From positions 62,001 through 126,000 of the forward strand of contig NZ_JACYHE010000001.1 of NCBI RefSeq assembly GCF_021696945.1: a DNA stretch of 64,000 bases, in the 5' to 3' direction. Of the stretch, positions 37,467-48,194 are shown piece by piece. The stretch is from Streptomyces sp. JJ36 (GTDB lineage Bacteria; Actinomycetota; Actinomycetes; Streptomycetales; Streptomycetaceae). The notes beneath the pieces were generated by a model, which worked only from the letters and a program-made list of their open reading frames with translations, was not told the DNA's origin and ran no database searches. The stretch's first letter is position 1; each line of letters starts with the position of its first letter. Both the position numbers and the translations under genes were made by a program.

Positions 37467-40400
37467 CGATCGCCGCCTCCATCATCTTCTCGTGGGTCTC
37501 GGACTCGGTCAGTCCGGCTCGCTCGGCGGCGTCCTTGGCGGCGAGCACTGCCTTGAAGGTGGGTGGAATGATCTTGCTGAAGCGGCGCACGGCGGCGTCC
37601 CAGTCCTCCAGCATCCGGCCGGCGACGGTGGATCCGGTCTCGTCGCGGTGGCGGCGCACGGCCTCGTGCAGCCACTGCCGGTCGTCGTCGTCGAGTTCCT
37701 CGACGGCACCCCGGAGCCCGGTGTTGACGTTGTCCGGGTCCAGGTCGACGACGTAGGCGATGCCGCCGGACATGCCCGCGCCGAAGTTGCGCCCGGTCTC
37801 GCCGAGGATGACGGCCTTGCCGCCGGTCATGTACTCGCAGCCGTGGTCGCCCACGCCTTCGGAGACGACGACGGCGCCGGAGTTCCGGACGCAGAAGCGC
37901 TCGCCGACGCGGCCGCGGAGGAACATCTCGCCGCCGGTCGCCCCGTACGCCAGGGTGTTCCCGGCGATGGTGGAGTACTCGGCGAGGTGGTCGGCGCCGC
38001 GGTCCGGGCGCACCACGACGCGGCCGCCGGAGAGGCCCTTGCCGACGTAGTCGTTGGCGTCGCCCTCCAGGCGGAGCGTGACGCCGCGCGGCAGGAACGC
38101 GCCGAAGGACTGGCCGGCGGAGCCGGTGAAGGTGATGTCGATGGTGTCGTCGGGCAGTCCGGCGCCGCCGAACTTCCGGGTCACCTCGTGGCCCAGCATG
38201 GTGCCGACGGTCCGGTTGATGTTCCGGATCGCGAGCTGTGCCCGTACGGGCTCGGCGGCCTCCGGGGTGTCGACGGAGAGCGCGTCCGCGGACAGCTTGA
38301 CGAGCTGGTTGTCGAGGGCCTTGGCGAGGCCGTGGTCCTGCTCGATCACCTGGTGCCGGGCGGCGCCCTCGGGAAGCCCGGGCACGTGCAGCAGCGGCTC
38401 GAGGTCCAGGCCCTGGGCCTTCCAGTGGTCCACGGCGCGGCTGACGTCGAGCAGCTCGGCGTGGCCGACGGCCTCGTCGAGGGTGCGGAAGCCCAGCTCG
38501 GCGAGGAGTTCGCGGACCTCCTCGGCGACGAACTCGAAGAAGTTCACCACGAAGTCGGCCTGGCCGGAGTAGCGCTCGCGGAGCACCGGGTTCTGGGTGG
38601 CGATGCCGACCGGGCAGGTGTCCAGGTGGCAGACGCGCATCATGACGCAGCCGGAGACGACCAGCGGTGCGGTCGCGAAGCCGTACTCCTCGGCGCCGAG
38701 GAGGGCGGCGATCAGCACGTCCCGGCCGGTCTTGAGCTGGCCGTCGGTCTGCACCACGATCCGGTCGCGCAGACCGTTGAGCAGCAGGGTCTGCTGGGTC
38801 TCGGCGAGGCCGAGCTCCCAGGGTCCGCCCGCGTGCTTGAGTGAGGTGAGCGGCGAGGCGCCGGTGCCGCCGTCGTGCCCGGAGATGAGCACCACGTCGG
38901 CGTGCGCCTTGGAGACGCCGGCGGCGACGGTGCCGACGCCGACCTCGGAGACCAGCTTCACGTGGATGCGGGCCCGCGGGTTGGCGTTCTTCAGGTCGTG
39001 GATGAGCTGTGCGAGGTCCTCGATGGAGTAGATGTCGTGGTGCGGCGGCGGCGAGATGAGGCCGACGCCGGGTGTGGAGTGCCGGGTCTTGGCCACCCAC
39101 GGGTAGACCTTGTGGCCGGGGAGCTGGCCGCCCTCACCGGGCTTGGCGCCCTGCGCCATCTTGATCTGGATGTCGTCGGAGTTGACCAGGTACTCGCTGG
39201 TCACGCCGAAGCGGCCGGAGGCGACCTGCTTGATCGAGGAGCGGCGCGCCGGGTCGTAGAGCCGCTCCGGGTCCTCGCCGCCCTCACCGGTGTTGGACTT
39301 GCCGCCGAGCCGGTTCATGGCGATGGCGAGGGTCTCGTGCGCCTCCTGGGAGATGGAGCCGTACGACATGGCGCCGGTGGAGAAGCGCTTGACGATCTCG
39401 GAGACGGGCTCGACCTCGTCCAGCGGTACCGGCTGCCGCTCGCCGTTCTTCAGCCGGAACAGGCCGCGCAGCGTCATCAGCCGCTCGGACTGCTCGTCGA
39501 CGCGCTGGGTGTACTGCTTGAAGATGTCGTACCGGCGGGTGCGGGTGGAGTGCTGGAGCCGGAAGACGGTGTCCGGGTCGAAGAGGTGCGGCTCGCCCTC
39601 GCGGCGCCACTGGTACTCGCCGCCGATGTCGAGGTCGCGGTGGGCGGGGGCGATCCCGGAGGCCGGGTACGCCTTGGCGTGCCGGGCGGCGACCTCCCGG
39701 GCGACCACGTCGAGGCCGGCGCCGCCGATCTTGGTGGTGGTGCCGTGGAAGTAGGTGTCCACGAAGGACTGGTCCAGGCCGACGGCCTCGAAGACCTGGG
39801 CGCCGCGGTAGGAGGCGACGGTGGAGATGCCCATCTTGGACATCACCTTCAGCACGCCCTTGCCGAGCGCCTTGATGAGGTTGCGGATGGCGGCCTCGGG
39901 CTCCGTGTCGCCGGGGAGGAAGGTGCCGGCGCGGACCAGGTCCTCGACGGTCTCCATGGCGAGGTAGGGGTTGACCGCGGCGGCGCCGTAGCCGATGAGC
40001 AGGGCGACGTGGTGGACCTCGCGGACGTCGCCGGCCTCCACCAGCAGGCCCACCTGGGTGCGCTGCTTGGTGCGGATGAGGTGGTGGTGGACGGCGGAGG
40101 TGAGCAGCAGCGACGGGATCGGCGCGTGCTCGGCGTCGGAGTGCCGGTCGGAGAGCACGATGAGCCGGGCGCCGGAGGCGATGGCCTCGTCGGCCTCGGC
40201 GCAGATCTGCCGGATGCGCTCGGCCAGCCCGGCGCCGCCCTCCTGCACCCGGTAGAGACCGGAGAGAGTGGTGGCCTTGAAGCCGGGCAGGTCGCCGTCG
40301 GCGTTGATGTGGATGAGCTTGGCCAGCTCGTCGTTGTCGATGACCGGGAAGGGCAGGGTGACGCTGCGGCAGGAGGCCGCGGTGGGCTCCAGCAGGTTGC

Positions 40401-42039
40401 CCTTCGGGCCGAGCGGCGACTGCAGCGAGGTCACCAGCTCCTCGCGGATCGCGTCCAGCGGCGGGTTGGTGACCTGCGCGAAGAGCTGGGTGAAGTAGTC
40501 GAAGATCAGCCGCGGGCGGTCGGAGAGGGCGGCGATGGGCGAGTCGGTGCCCATGGAGCCGATGGGTTCCGCGCCGGTCTCGGCCATGGGGGCGAGGAGG
40601 ACCCGCAGCTCCTCCTCGGTGTAGCCGAAGGTCTGCTGGCGGCGGGTGACCGAGGCGTGGGTGTGCACGATGTGCTCGCGCTCGGGCAGGTCGGCGAGGC
40701 CGATGAGCCCGGCGTCCAGCCACTCCTCGTACGGGTGCTCGGCGGCGAGCTCCGCCTTGATCTCGTGGTCCTCGATGATGCGGTGCTCGGCGGTGTCCAC
40801 GAGGAACATGCGGCCGGGCTGCAGGCGGCCCTTGCGCACCACCCGGGACGGGTCGATGTCGAGCACGCCGACCTCGGAGCCCAGCACGACGAGGCCGTCG
40901 TCGGTGACCCAGTAGCGGCCGGGGCGCAGACCGTTGCGGTCCAGCACGGCGCCGACCTGGGTGCCGTCGGTGAAGGTGACACAGGCCGGGCCGTCCCAGG
41001 GCTCCATCATCGTGGAGTGGTACCGGTAGAAGGCGCGGCGTGCCGGGTCCATGGAGTCGTGGTTCTCCCACGCCTCCGGGACCATCATCAGCACCGAGTG
41101 CGGCAGCGAGCGGCCGCCGAGGTGCAGCAGTTCGAGTACCTCGTCGAAGGTGGCGGAGTCGGAGGCGTCCGGAGTGCAGACCGGGAAGATCCGGTCGAGG
41201 GCCTTCTCCTTGCCGCCGAAGAGGTCGGAGACGAGCTGGGACTCGCGGGCGCGCATCCAGTTCCGGTTGCCCTGCACGGTGTTGATCTCGCCGTTGTGGG
41301 CGACGAACCGGTAGGGGTGGGCCAGCGGCCAGCTCGGGAAGGTGTTGGTGGAGAAGCGGGAGTGGACCAGCGCCACGGCGCTGGCGAGCCGCCGGTCGGA
41401 GAGGTCCGGGAAGAACGGCTCGAGCTGGCCCGTGGTGAGCATGCCCTTGTAGACGAGGGTCCGGGCGGAGAGGGACGGGAAGTACGTCCCGGCCTCGCGC
41501 TCGGCGCGCTTGCGCAGCACGAAGGCGAGCCGGTCCAGGTCGATGCCGGTGCGGGGGTTCGTCTCGTCGGCGTCGGCGACGAAGAGCTGACGGAAGGAGG
41601 GCATCGTGGCCCGGGCGCCCTCGCCCAGGAGCTGAGGGGCGACGGGCACCTCGCGCCAGCCGAGGACCTGCAGGCCCTCCTCGTCGGCGAGGGCGGCGAT
41701 CTGCGCGGCGGTCTCGGCCTCCTCGACCCCGTCGGTGGGGAGGAAGGCCATGCCGACGGCGTAGGCGCCCGCCTCGGGCAGGTGGAAGGGCACGTTCTCG
41801 CGGAGGAAGGCGTCCGGGACCTGGAGGAGGATGCCGGCGCCGTCGCCGGTGTCCGGGTCGGAGCCGGTGGCGCCGCGGTGCTCGAGGTTGCGCAGCACGG
41901 TCAGGGCCTGCTCCACCAGCTCGTGGCTGGGCTCGCCGGTGAGCGTGGCGACGAAGCCGACGCCGCACGCGTCGTGCTCGTACCGGGGGTCGTACATCCC
42001 CTGCTTGGCAGGGTGGGCCGCCAGGGATGCTGCGCGCAT
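37459..42039 (-). CDS. gltB: Glutamate synthase large subunit
   Basis: A 1526-residue protein, normal length. The N-terminal nucleophile of the glutaminase domain is the Cys in [12 protein letters not shown] (C25 from ATG 42039), so a ~24-residue propeptide is removed. The central domain, the FMN-binding synthase domain ([74 protein letters not shown]), the 3Fe-4S cysteines ([19 protein letters not shown]) and the C-terminal beta-helix (GXXGG repeats such as [25 protein letters not shown]) are all present. ATG 42039 is preceded by GGGAGA. A possible GlnR half-operator lies about 70-80 bases upstream. Confidence 0.97.
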   Translation of the reverse strand: MRAASLAAHPAKQGMYDPRYEHDACGVGFVATLTGEPSHELVEQALTVLRNLEHRGATGSDPDTGDGAGILLQVPDAFLRENVPFHLPEAGAYAVGMAFLPTDGVEEAETAAQIAALADEEGLQVLGWREVPVAPQLLGEGARATMPSFRQLFVADADETNPRTGIDLDRLAFVLRKRAEREAGTYFPSLSARTLVYKGMLTTGQLEPFFPDLSDRRLASAVALVHSRFSTNTFPSWPLAHPYRFVAHNGEINTVQGNRNWMRARESQLVSDLFGGKEKALDRIFPVCTPDASDSATFDEVLELLHLGGRSLPHSVLMMVPEAWENHDSMDPARRAFYRYHSTMMEPWDGPACVTFTDGTQVGAVLDRNGLRPGRYWVTDDGLVVLGSEVGVLDIDPSRVVRKGRLQPGRMFLVDTAEHRIIEDHEIKAELAAEHPYEEWLDAGLIGLADLPEREHIVHTHASVTRRQQTFGYTEEELRVLLAPMAETGAEPIGSMGTDSPIAALSDRPRLIFDYFTQLFAQVTNPPLDAIREELVTSLQSPLGPKGNLLEPTAASCRSVTLPFPVIDNDELAKLIHINADGDLPGFKATTLSGLYRVQEGGAGLAERIRQICAEADEAIASGARLIVLSDRHSDAEHAPIPSLLLTSAVHHHLIRTKQRTQVGLLVEAGDVREVHHVALLIGYGAAAVNPYLAMETVEDLVRAGTFLPGDTEPEAAIRNLIKALGKGVLKVMSKMGISTVASYRGAQVFEAVGLDQSFVDTYFHGTTTKIGGAGLDVVAREVAARHAKAYPASGIAPAHRDLDIGGEYQWRREGEPHLFDPDTVFRLQHSTRTRRYDIFKQYTQRVDEQSERLMTLRGLFRLKNGERQPVPLDEVEPVSEIVKRFSTGAMSYGSISQEAHETLAIAMNRLGGKSNTGEGGEDPERLYDPARRSSIKQVASGRFGVTSEYLVNSDDIQIKMAQGAKPGEGGQLPGHKVYPWVAKTRHSTPGVGLISPPPHHDIYSIEDLAQLIHDLKNANPRARIHVKLVSEVGVGTVAAGVSKAHADVVLISGHDGGTGASPLTSLKHAGGPWELGLAETQQTLLLNGLRDRIVVQTDGQLKTGRDVLIAALLGAEEYGFATAPLVVSGCVMMRVCHLDTCPVGIATQNPVLRERYSGQADFVVNFFEFVAEEVRELLAELGFRTLDEAVGHAELLDVSRAVDHWKAQGLDLEPLLHVPGLPEGAARHQVIEQDHGLAKALDNQLVKLSADALSVDTPEAAEPVRAQLAIRNINRTVGTMLGHEVTRKFGGAGLPDDTIDITFTGSAGQSFGAFLPRGVTLRLEGDANDYVGKGLSGGRVVVRPDRGADHLAEYSTIAGNTLAYGATGGEMFLRGRVGERFCVRNSGAVVVSEGVGDHGCEYMTGGKAVILGETGRNFGAGMSGGIAYVVDLDPDNVNTGLRGAVEELDDDDRQWLHEAVRRHRDETGSTVAGRMLEDWDAAVRRFSKIIPPTFKAVLAAKDAAERAGLTESETHEKMMEAAIDG

Positions 42040-42397
42040 CGGCTCTCCCGTCGTCGTCGGTGGCATAAGCAGGCGCCGAGGGACGACGTTGGCCCTCAGG
42101 AACAAATTTTCGTGCAGGTTACATGATGGCGCATCTTCCCGAAACGCGGATGCGGCATTCCAGCATGCGGACAGCGCATCGGAGTGCCGAAAGTCGGGGA
42201 CAGGCCCTGAGGGCCCGGTGGCCGGGAAAACCGCCAGGTCGCGCGGGCGTCGTTGCCCGCGGCGTGCTACGGCTCCTGCCCCGTGGGAGGGAGGCTGAAA
42301 CCGCCGGGTAACAAGGGGATCATGGCCGGGCGGGGAGACGCCATGACACACCCCACACGCGGCCCCACGAGCGGCGCCGACCTGGCCGCCGCCGAGG
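42040..42397 (-). other. gltB upstream region
   Basis: There is no gene in these 358 bases between the VIT1-like stop and gltB. The part nearest gltB (42090-42160) is clearly A/T-richer (AACAAATTTTCG, GTTACATGATGG) than its surroundings and should hold the gltBD promoter. Confidence 0.6.
42107..42122 (-). promoter_or_regulatory. GlnR-like half-operator upstream of gltB
   Basis: On the minus strand GTAAC (42122-42118), six bases, then GAAAA (42111-42107). This matches the published a-site/b-site spacing gTnAc-n6-GaAAc of the actinobacterial nitrogen regulator GlnR. A second full a/b pair is not evident downstream. Confidence 0.35.
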
Positions 42398-43129
42398 CTA
42401 ACCGACCGTGACGCCGAAGAGCGCCCCCAGACCGTACGTGACCGCGGCCGCCGCCGCACCCAGCGCGAGCTGACGCAGCCCGCTGAACCACCAGGTCCGC
42501 GCGGTCACCCGGCTGACCAGCACACCGCACACGAAGAGCCCGAGCAGCGCCAGCAGCACCGCCGGCCACAGCGCGGTGGCTCCGAGCACGTACGGCAGCA
42601 CGGGGACCGCCGCGCCCAGCGCGAACGCCCCGAAGGAGGAGACGGCCGCCACGGTCGGCGAGGGCAGCTCGCCGGGGTCGACGCCGAGCTCCTCCCGCGC
42701 GTGGATCTCCAGGGCCTGGTCCGGGTCTGCGGAGAGCTGCCGGGCCACCTCCTCGGCGAGGTCCGGGTCCACGCCCCGCGACCGGTAGAGCTGTGTCAGC
42801 TCGTGCAGCTCGGCCCCCGGGTGCCGGCGCAGCTCACGACGCTCGACCTCCAGCTCGGCCTGGACGAGCTCACGCTGCGAGGCCACGGAGGTGTACTCCC
42901 CCGCCGCCATGGAGAAGGCCCCGGCGGCGAGGCCGGCCAGGCCGGCGATGACGATCGTCTGCGAGGAGGCGTTGCTCCCCGCGACGCCGGACATCAGGCC
43001 CAGGTTCGACACCAGCCCGTCCATCGCACCGAAGACGGCCGGGCGGAGCCAGCCTCCGTTCACATCACGGTGCTCGTGATGCATCTCCGGCTCCTCCGTC
43101 CCGGGCTCGGCGGGGACGACGGGACTCAT
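42398..43129 (-). CDS. VIT1/CCC1-family membrane transporter
   Basis: A 243-residue protein with five predicted membrane segments. The signature stretch is [27 protein letters not shown] (~22-48), followed by [26 protein letters not shown], a cytoplasmic Glu/Arg-rich helical insert that binds metal in relatives (~85-150), and [19 protein letters not shown]. Family members move Fe2+ or Mn2+ out of the cytosol by proton exchange, and bacterial ones are thought to protect against metal excess. ATG 43129 follows GGAGG nine bases upstream. Confidence 0.88.
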   Translation of the reverse strand: MSPVVPAEPGTEEPEMHHEHRDVNGGWLRPAVFGAMDGLVSNLGLMSGVAGSNASSQTIVIAGLAGLAAGAFSMAAGEYTSVASQRELVQAELEVERRELRRHPGAELHELTQLYRSRGVDPDLAEEVARQLSADPDQALEIHAREELGVDPGELPSPTVAAVSSFGAFALGAAVPVLPYVLGATALWPAVLLALLGLFVCGVLVSRVTARTWWFSGLRQLALGAAAAAVTYGLGALFGVTVG

Positions 43130-43683
43130 GGCGGGGACCTCCTTCGCTGCGCACGGCTCGGCCGACGCTTCGACCGTAGGCACAGGGAGCCCGGCCGCGC
43201 CAGCAAGGAAGGCCGAACTAACCGCCCCGACCAGGGGTTTCCGCTGCGCGGGCGCCCGGCGACGGGGAGGCCGGGCCATGGCAGGCGGCCGCCGCCGGGG
43301 GCGCGGACGCGGCGGGCGCCGCGAGGGCCGCATCGCCGGACCGAGTGACGGTACTCGCCGGGAGCCCCGGCATCGGCGGGGTCGCCGCGGCCGCGGCGCC
43401 GGCCTGCGCGGCAAGCGCGCTCCCTGCAGCCGCGCGGGGGCAACCGCCCGGCGAGAAGCCGCGCACGGCCCACCCCAGGAGCCCCCGCGTCGGCGGAGTC
43501 ACTGCCGCAGCGGCGCCGACCTGCGTGGCAGACGCCGCTCCCCGCGGCGGGACGCCGGAAGAGCCGAACCGCGGGACGCCGCGGACGGCCCTGTCAGCAG
43601 CCGTCGGCAGGTCACCCCAGCGGCACCGGCCTGCGGGCCGGCGCCGCGGCCGGGCCGCGGCGAGAAGCAGCGGGCGGTCCTGG
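43130..43683. other. 554-bp gap between VIT1-like gene and lgt
   Basis: No gene recognised. Open frames here are Ala/Pro/Arg low complexity on both strands. The right-hand part is built of a diverged tandem repeat (listed separately). It should also contain the VIT1-like promoter, near 43130-43200. Confidence 0.5.
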
Positions 43684-43690
43684 TCAGGGC
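43373..43690. repeat. Three diverged tandem copies of a ~115-bp unit
   Basis: The core (G)TCGGC(G)GGGTC...GCGGC..CCGGCCTGCG.GGC..GCGC recurs with its TCGGC anchor at 43373, 43490 and 43604, that is every 117 and 114 bases. Copies 1 and 2 are alike over most of their length; copy 3 has short deletions. Both spacings are multiples of three, which hints at an origin in coding sequence, but no copy lies in a recognisable gene. Confidence 0.6.
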
Positions 43691-44766
43691 CGGCCGGCGT
43701 CCTTGCGGGCGGAGTCGCCGGCGGGGCGCTCGGAGTCGGCCGTGGCCGCGGCGGGCTCACGGCCGGGCTCCCCCGCCTTCGTCGCGTCCCCGGAGGCGCC
43801 GGAGTCCGCTCCGGCCTCCCCGGCGGAGGCGGCCCCGTCCTCCGGCTTCGCGGTGCCGGCGCCCCCGGCGGCCTCGCCGTCCTCGCCCTTCCGGGCGCTC
43901 CCGGAGTCCCCGGGGCCCTCACCGTCCCCGGAGTCCCCGGCGCCCGGCTCCACGATCTCCTCGCGGCCGGGCGACACCCGGTGCGAGATCACGATGTAGG
44001 CCACCGCCGCCAGGAAGACGGCGAGCGCCGTCCAGTTGTTGAGGCGGAGACCCCACACGTGGTGAGCGTCGTCGATACGCAGATACTCGATCCAGAAGCG
44101 CCCGGCGGTGTAGGCGGCGACATACAGCGCGAAGGCGCGCCCGTGGCCCATCCGGAAACGGCGGTCGGCCCAGAGCACCAGCAGCGCGACGCCGATGCAC
44201 CACAGCGACTCGTAGAGGAACGTCGGGTGGTAGGTGGCCAGGTCCAGGGAGTCGACCGGCCGGTTCTCCCGGTCGATCTCCACGGCCCACGGCAGGTCGG
44301 TGGCCCGCCCGTACAGCTCCTGGTTGAACCAGTTGCCCCAGCGGCCGATCGCCTGGGCGAGCGCCACACCGGGCGCCACCGCGTCGGCGTAGGCGGGCAG
44401 CGGGATGCCGCGCCGCCGGCAGCCGATCCAGGCGCCGAGCGCACCCAGGGCGATCGCGCCCCAGATGCCGAGCCCGCCGTCCCAGACCCGGAAGGCGTCG
44501 ACCCAGTTCCGCCCCTCGCCGAAGTAGAGCTGGTAGTCGGTGATCACGTGGTAGAGCCGGCCGCCGACCAGTCCGAAGGGCACCGCCCAGACCGCGATGT
44601 CGGCCACGGTGCCGACCCGGCCCCCGCGGGCGACCCAGCGGCGGCCGCCGAGCCACACGGCGAGGAAGACGCCGATGATGATGCAGAACGCGTAACCGCG
44701 CAGCGGCACCGGACCGAGGTGGATCTCGCCGGCCGCGGGGCTGGGGATGAAGGCAAGGGTGTTCAT
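43684..44766 (-). CDS. lgt: Prolipoprotein diacylglyceryl transferase
   Basis: A 360-residue integral membrane enzyme that attaches diacylglycerol from phosphatidylglycerol to the lipobox cysteine of prelipoproteins. Conserved features: GPVPLRGYAFCIIIG, WDGGLGIWGAI, the Lgt signature GRWGNWFNQELYGRATDLPW and HPTFLYESLWCIG, and GRFWIEYLRIDDAHHVWGLRLNNWTA. The core ends near residue 275. The last ~90 residues are an acidic Gly/Ala/Glu/Asp tail, frequent in actinobacterial homologues. ATG 44766 gives the usual MNTLAFIPSP start. Clients in this window include the liv binding lipoprotein. Confidence 0.95.
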   Translation of the reverse strand: MNTLAFIPSPAAGEIHLGPVPLRGYAFCIIIGVFLAVWLGGRRWVARGGRVGTVADIAVWAVPFGLVGGRLYHVITDYQLYFGEGRNWVDAFRVWDGGLGIWGAIALGALGAWIGCRRRGIPLPAYADAVAPGVALAQAIGRWGNWFNQELYGRATDLPWAVEIDRENRPVDSLDLATYHPTFLYESLWCIGVALLVLWADRRFRMGHGRAFALYVAAYTAGRFWIEYLRIDDAHHVWGLRLNNWTALAVFLAAVAYIVISHRVSPGREEIVEPGAGDSGDGEGPGDSGSARKGEDGEAAGGAGTAKPEDGAASAGEAGADSGASGDATKAGEPGREPAAATADSERPAGDSARKDAGRP

Positions 44767-44871
44767 GACGTCCCCGACGCTACCGTGCCGGGCGGGCGTC
44801 CGGGCACTCCGCCCGGACTTACGGCTCCATAACGGGGCGGCACCTGCCGCCGCCGCGGATGCGGGCACGCA

Positions 44872-45624
44872 TCAGCCACTCGTGTTCCCGGCCTTCCTCT
44901 CGACCAGCTTCCGCAGCTCCTGCGGGGTGAAGGGGTCGTTCTGGTCGCCGTAGACGTTCTTCCCGTCGATCAGGACGGTCGGCGTGGCGTTGTAGCCGGA
45001 GTCGAGGAAGGCCGCGTTGGTGCGCTCGACCCGGCCGCGCTTCAGCTCGTCGCGCACGCACTTCTCGAACTGCACGGTGCGCAGCCCGGGCACCTCGCGG
45101 GCCAGCTTCAGCAGCCGGTCCTTGCTGGCGAAGGCGTCGTTCTGCTCCGGCGGCTGGTTGGCGTAGAGCACGTCGTGGTAGGGCACGAACGCGTTCTCGT
45201 CGTGGGCGCACATCGCGGCCCCGGCCGCGCGGGCCGAGCCCTGGCCGCCGAGGTTGCCGTCGATGATGGTGACCAGGTGGTAGTCGACCCGGAGCTTGCC
45301 CGCGTCCCGCAGCTCGTTGACCGTGCCGCGGAACTGCTTCTCGAACTGCGCGCACGCGGGGCAGCGGAAGTCCTCGTAGACCGTCATGGTGACGGGCGCG
45401 TCCGACGCCCCGGTGCTCACCGGCTGGGCGTCGGTGGACTCGCTGCCGCCCTTGCCGGTCACGGCCACGGCGACCCCGACCAGCGCGGCCACGCCCAGCA
45501 CCAGGACGGCACCGCCGGTGACCTTCAGGGCGCGCAGCCGCTTGGCCCGCTGCCTGTCCCGCTCCCGTTCCACACGTAGCCGTTCGCGTGCCGAGGGCAC
45601 GCCGGGGCGGCTGTCGTCGCTCAT
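44872..45624 (-). CDS. DsbA-like thioredoxin-fold membrane protein
   Basis: A 250-residue protein. A basic cytoplasmic start rich in Arg (~10-37) is followed by one membrane helix (VTGGAVLVLGVAALVGVAVAV, ~39-59). Then an extracytoplasmic thioredoxin fold contains VYEDFRCPACAQFEKQF with the CPAC redox pair, a helical insert, and the cis-Pro loop GYNATPTVLIDGKNVYG. It probably makes or rearranges disulfides in exported proteins. ATG 45624 was chosen over longer frames that run into low-complexity sequence. It lies about 100 bp upstream of lgt on the same strand. Confidence 0.88.
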   Translation of the reverse strand: MSDDSRPGVPSARERLRVERERDRQRAKRLRALKVTGGAVLVLGVAALVGVAVAVTGKGGSESTDAQPVSTGASDAPVTMTVYEDFRCPACAQFEKQFRGTVNELRDAGKLRVDYHLVTIIDGNLGGQGSARAAGAAMCAHDENAFVPYHDVLYANQPPEQNDAFASKDRLLKLAREVPGLRTVQFEKCVRDELKRGRVERTNAAFLDSGYNATPTVLIDGKNVYGDQNDPFTPQELRKLVERKAGNTSG

Positions 45625-45911
45625 CACACTCTCGCGATCCGTCTGACTCGTCACGCCCTGCAGGAACGAGCCGGAGGCCGCGGTGCAGCGGCCCCGCCCG
45701 GGCCCTTCCCCCGAAAGTGGGTGCGCCCGTCCTGCGCGGTTGACCGCTGAGCGACAAAACCGGCCGCCCGTCGCACGGTCCCCGGCCGTTCGCCGCGCAC
45801 CCGGCGCGTTCGCCGCACGAGCCGGTGTGCCGCTTTCCCGGGGGAAGGCCACTGCCTACGTTTCCCCCATTCGACGGGCCCATTCCGGCCATTGACGACG
45901 AGGAGACGTCC

Positions 45912-46286
45912 ATGCCGACCCAGCCCCCCGCTCCCTCGCACTCCCCCGGGGATGCGGCGGAGCGCGCCGTCGCGATGCACGGCGATCCACGCTTCCAGGA
46001 CCTCAAACGCCGGCTGATGGTCTTCGTCTTCCCGATGAGCATCGCCTTCTTCGCCTGGTACCTGCTGTACGTGCTGATGTCCGCGTACGCGCGGGACGTC
46101 ATGGCCACCGAGCTCTTCGGCCGCGTCAATCTGGCGCTGGTCTTCGGGCTGCTGCAGTTCGTGTCCACCTTCGGCATCGCCGTGCTCTACTCGCGCTTCG
46201 CCGCCCGGCGGCTGGACCCGCTGGCCGGCAGCCTGCGTGCGGAGCTGGACGGTCCCGGCGGCGACCGCGAGGAGGTCCGCAAATGA
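45912..46286 (+). CDS. DUF485 membrane protein
   Basis: A 124-residue protein with two membrane segments (VFVFPMSIAFFAWYLLYVLMSAYA and LALVFGLLQFVSTFGIAVLYSRFA) and the family pattern DPRFQDLKRRLMVFVFPMS. DUF485/YjcH proteins are encoded with acetate/carboxylate symporters of the solute:sodium family. Here the stop overlaps the symporter start (ATGA). GAGGAG precedes ATG 45912. A TACGTT box at 45857-45862 could be its -10. Confidence 0.9.
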   Translation: MPTQPPAPSHSPGDAAERAVAMHGDPRFQDLKRRLMVFVFPMSIAFFAWYLLYVLMSAYARDVMATELFGRVNLALVFGLLQFVSTFGIAVLYSRFAARRLDPLAGSLRAELDGPGGDREEVRK

Positions 46287-47962
46287 ACGTGCTCGCACAG
46301 GCTGCCGAGTCCAGCAGCCGCACCTGGACCGTGGTGCTCTTCCTCGCGATGATCGCCGTGACCCTGGGGGTCACGGTGTGGGCGAGCAGACAGACCCGTT
46401 CGGCGACCGACTTCCACTCCGGCGGCCGCGGCTTCAGCGGCATGCAGAACGGCTTCGCCATCGGCAGCGACTACATGTCCGCGGCGTCCTTCCTGGGCAT
46501 CGCCGGCATGATCGCGCTCTTCGGGTACGACGGCTTCCTGTACTCGATCGGCTTCCTGGTGGCCTGGCTGGTGGCGCTGCTGCTGGTGGCGGAGCTGCTG
46601 CGGAACTCCGGCCGGTTCACCATGGCGGACGTGCTCTCGTACCGGATGCGGCAGCGCCCGGTCCGTACGGCGGCCGCGGTCTCCACGATCACGGTCTCGG
46701 TCTTCTACCTGCTGGCCCAGATGGTCGGCGCGGGCGCGCTGATCGCCCTGCTGCTGGGCATCCAGAAGGGCGAGACCTACCTCGGCATGGACGCCGGCAC
46801 CGCCAAGATCGCGGGCATCGTGATCGTCGGCATCCTGATGATCGTCTATGTGACCTTCGGCGGCATGAAGGGCACCACCTGGGTGCAGATCATCAAGGCC
46901 GGAATGCTGATGGGCGGGGCCTTCCTGCTCACGCTCATGGTGCTGGCGGTCTACGACTTCGACTTCGGCTCGCTGATGAGCGACGCGGCCAACACCAGCG
47001 GCTCCGGGCAGGCGTTCCTGGAACCGGGACTCAGGTTCGGCACCGAGGTGCCCGGGGACGCCTGGCAGACGATGTGGAACAAGCTGGACATGATCAGCCT
47101 GGGCCTCGCCCTGGTGCTGGGCACCGCCGGCCTGCCGCACATCCTCATCCGCTTCTACACGGTGCCGGACTCCAAGACCGCGCGGAAGTCCGTGAACTGG
47201 GGCATCGGCCTGATCGGCACCTTCTACCTGATGACCCTGGTGCTCGGCTTCGGCGCGGCGGCGATGGTGGGCAAGGACGCCATCACCGCGCAGAACCCGG
47301 CGGGCAACACGGCCGCCCCGCAACTCGCCGAGGCGGCGGGCGACCACTTCGGCGGGTCCGCGCTGGCCGCGCTGATGCTCGCGGTGATCGCCGCGGTGGC
47401 CTTCGCCGCGATCCTCTCCACGGTGGCCGGCCTGACCATCGCCTCCTCGTCCTCGCTGGCGCACGACTTCTACAACAGCGTGCTCCGCGGGGGTAAGGCG
47501 AGCGACCAGGAGGAGGTCAAGGTGGCGCGGCTGGCCGCGTTCGGCGTGGGCGCCGCGGCGATCGTGCTGGCGATCTTCGCGCAGAGCCTGAACGTGGCCT
47601 TCCTGGTGGCCCTCGCGTTCGCCATCGCGGCCTCGGCCAACCTGCCCACCCTGCTGCTGAGCCTCTTCTGGAAGCGGTTCAACACCCAGGGCGCGGTGGC
47701 CGGCATCTACGGCGGCCTGATCAGCGCGGTCGGGCTGGTCGTCTTCTCCCCGGTGGTCTCCGGCTCGGAGAAGGCACTGGTCACGGGCGCCGACTTCAGC
47801 TGGTTCCCGCTGTCCAACCCGGGGCTGGTCTCGATCCCGCTGGGCCTGCTCTGCGCGATCGTCGGCACCCTGATGTCCCCGGAGAACGACCCGCGCCGCT
47901 ACGCCCAGCTCCAGGTGCGGGCGCTCACCGGCGCGGGAGCCGAGCGGGCCGCCGACCACTGA
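46283..47962 (+). CDS. ActP-like solute:cation symporter
   Basis: A 559-residue protein with about 13 membrane segments. Solute:sodium symporter family, acetate permease/MctP branch: SGGRGFSGMQNGFAIGSDYMSAASFLGIAGM, GRFTMADVLSYRM, VTFGGMKGTTWVQIIKAGMLM, GTAGLPHILIRFYTVPDSKTARKSVNW, and AAILSTVAGLTIASSSSLAHDFYN. Likely substrates are acetate, propionate, pyruvate or lactate. ATG 46283 overlaps the DUF485 stop, and a hairpin follows the stop. Confidence 0.92.
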   Translation: MNVLAQAAESSSRTWTVVLFLAMIAVTLGVTVWASRQTRSATDFHSGGRGFSGMQNGFAIGSDYMSAASFLGIAGMIALFGYDGFLYSIGFLVAWLVALLLVAELLRNSGRFTMADVLSYRMRQRPVRTAAAVSTITVSVFYLLAQMVGAGALIALLLGIQKGETYLGMDAGTAKIAGIVIVGILMIVYVTFGGMKGTTWVQIIKAGMLMGGAFLLTLMVLAVYDFDFGSLMSDAANTSGSGQAFLEPGLRFGTEVPGDAWQTMWNKLDMISLGLALVLGTAGLPHILIRFYTVPDSKTARKSVNWGIGLIGTFYLMTLVLGFGAAAMVGKDAITAQNPAGNTAAPQLAEAAGDHFGGSALAALMLAVIAAVAFAAILSTVAGLTIASSSSLAHDFYNSVLRGGKASDQEEVKVARLAAFGVGAAAIVLAIFAQSLNVAFLVALAFAIAASANLPTLLLSLFWKRFNTQGAVAGIYGGLISAVGLVVFSPVVSGSEKALVTGADFSWFPLSNPGLVSIPLGLLCAIVGTLMSPENDPRRYAQLQVRALTGAGAERAADH

Positions 47963-47972
47963 CGGACCGCAC

Positions 47973-47992
47973 CCGGACCCGCCCGGGTCCGG
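47973..47992 (+). terminator. Terminator after the first symporter
   Basis: CCGGACCC and GGGTCCGG (47973-47980, 47985-47992) with loop GCCC, ten bases after the stop codon. Confidence 0.6.
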
Positions 47993-48194
47993 CGGTGACG
48001 CCCCCCTCCGGCCGCGCCTCCCCCACCACGCCGGCGCGCCGGGTCACCGCCGGGCCCGGGCTTCTCACGTCCGGGCCCGGCGTCCGGTGCGTCGCAGGGA
48101 GCCCCGCCCGGCCGGCCGGCCGGGAGGCGCCGGGCCGCCCGGCCCGCCGCGGGTTCCTTCCTCCCGGACCGGTTCCGCGAGCCCCGTACTGCGT

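Noticed and set aside
38875-42126. Open frame of >1000 codons antisense to gltB
   Set aside because: High-GC shadow of a long gene; no motif, and gltB has all family signatures.
43345-44832. Plus-strand frame through the repeat region and opposite lgt
   Set aside because: Its right part is the shadow of lgt and its left part is the tandem repeat translated; no start signal or domain.
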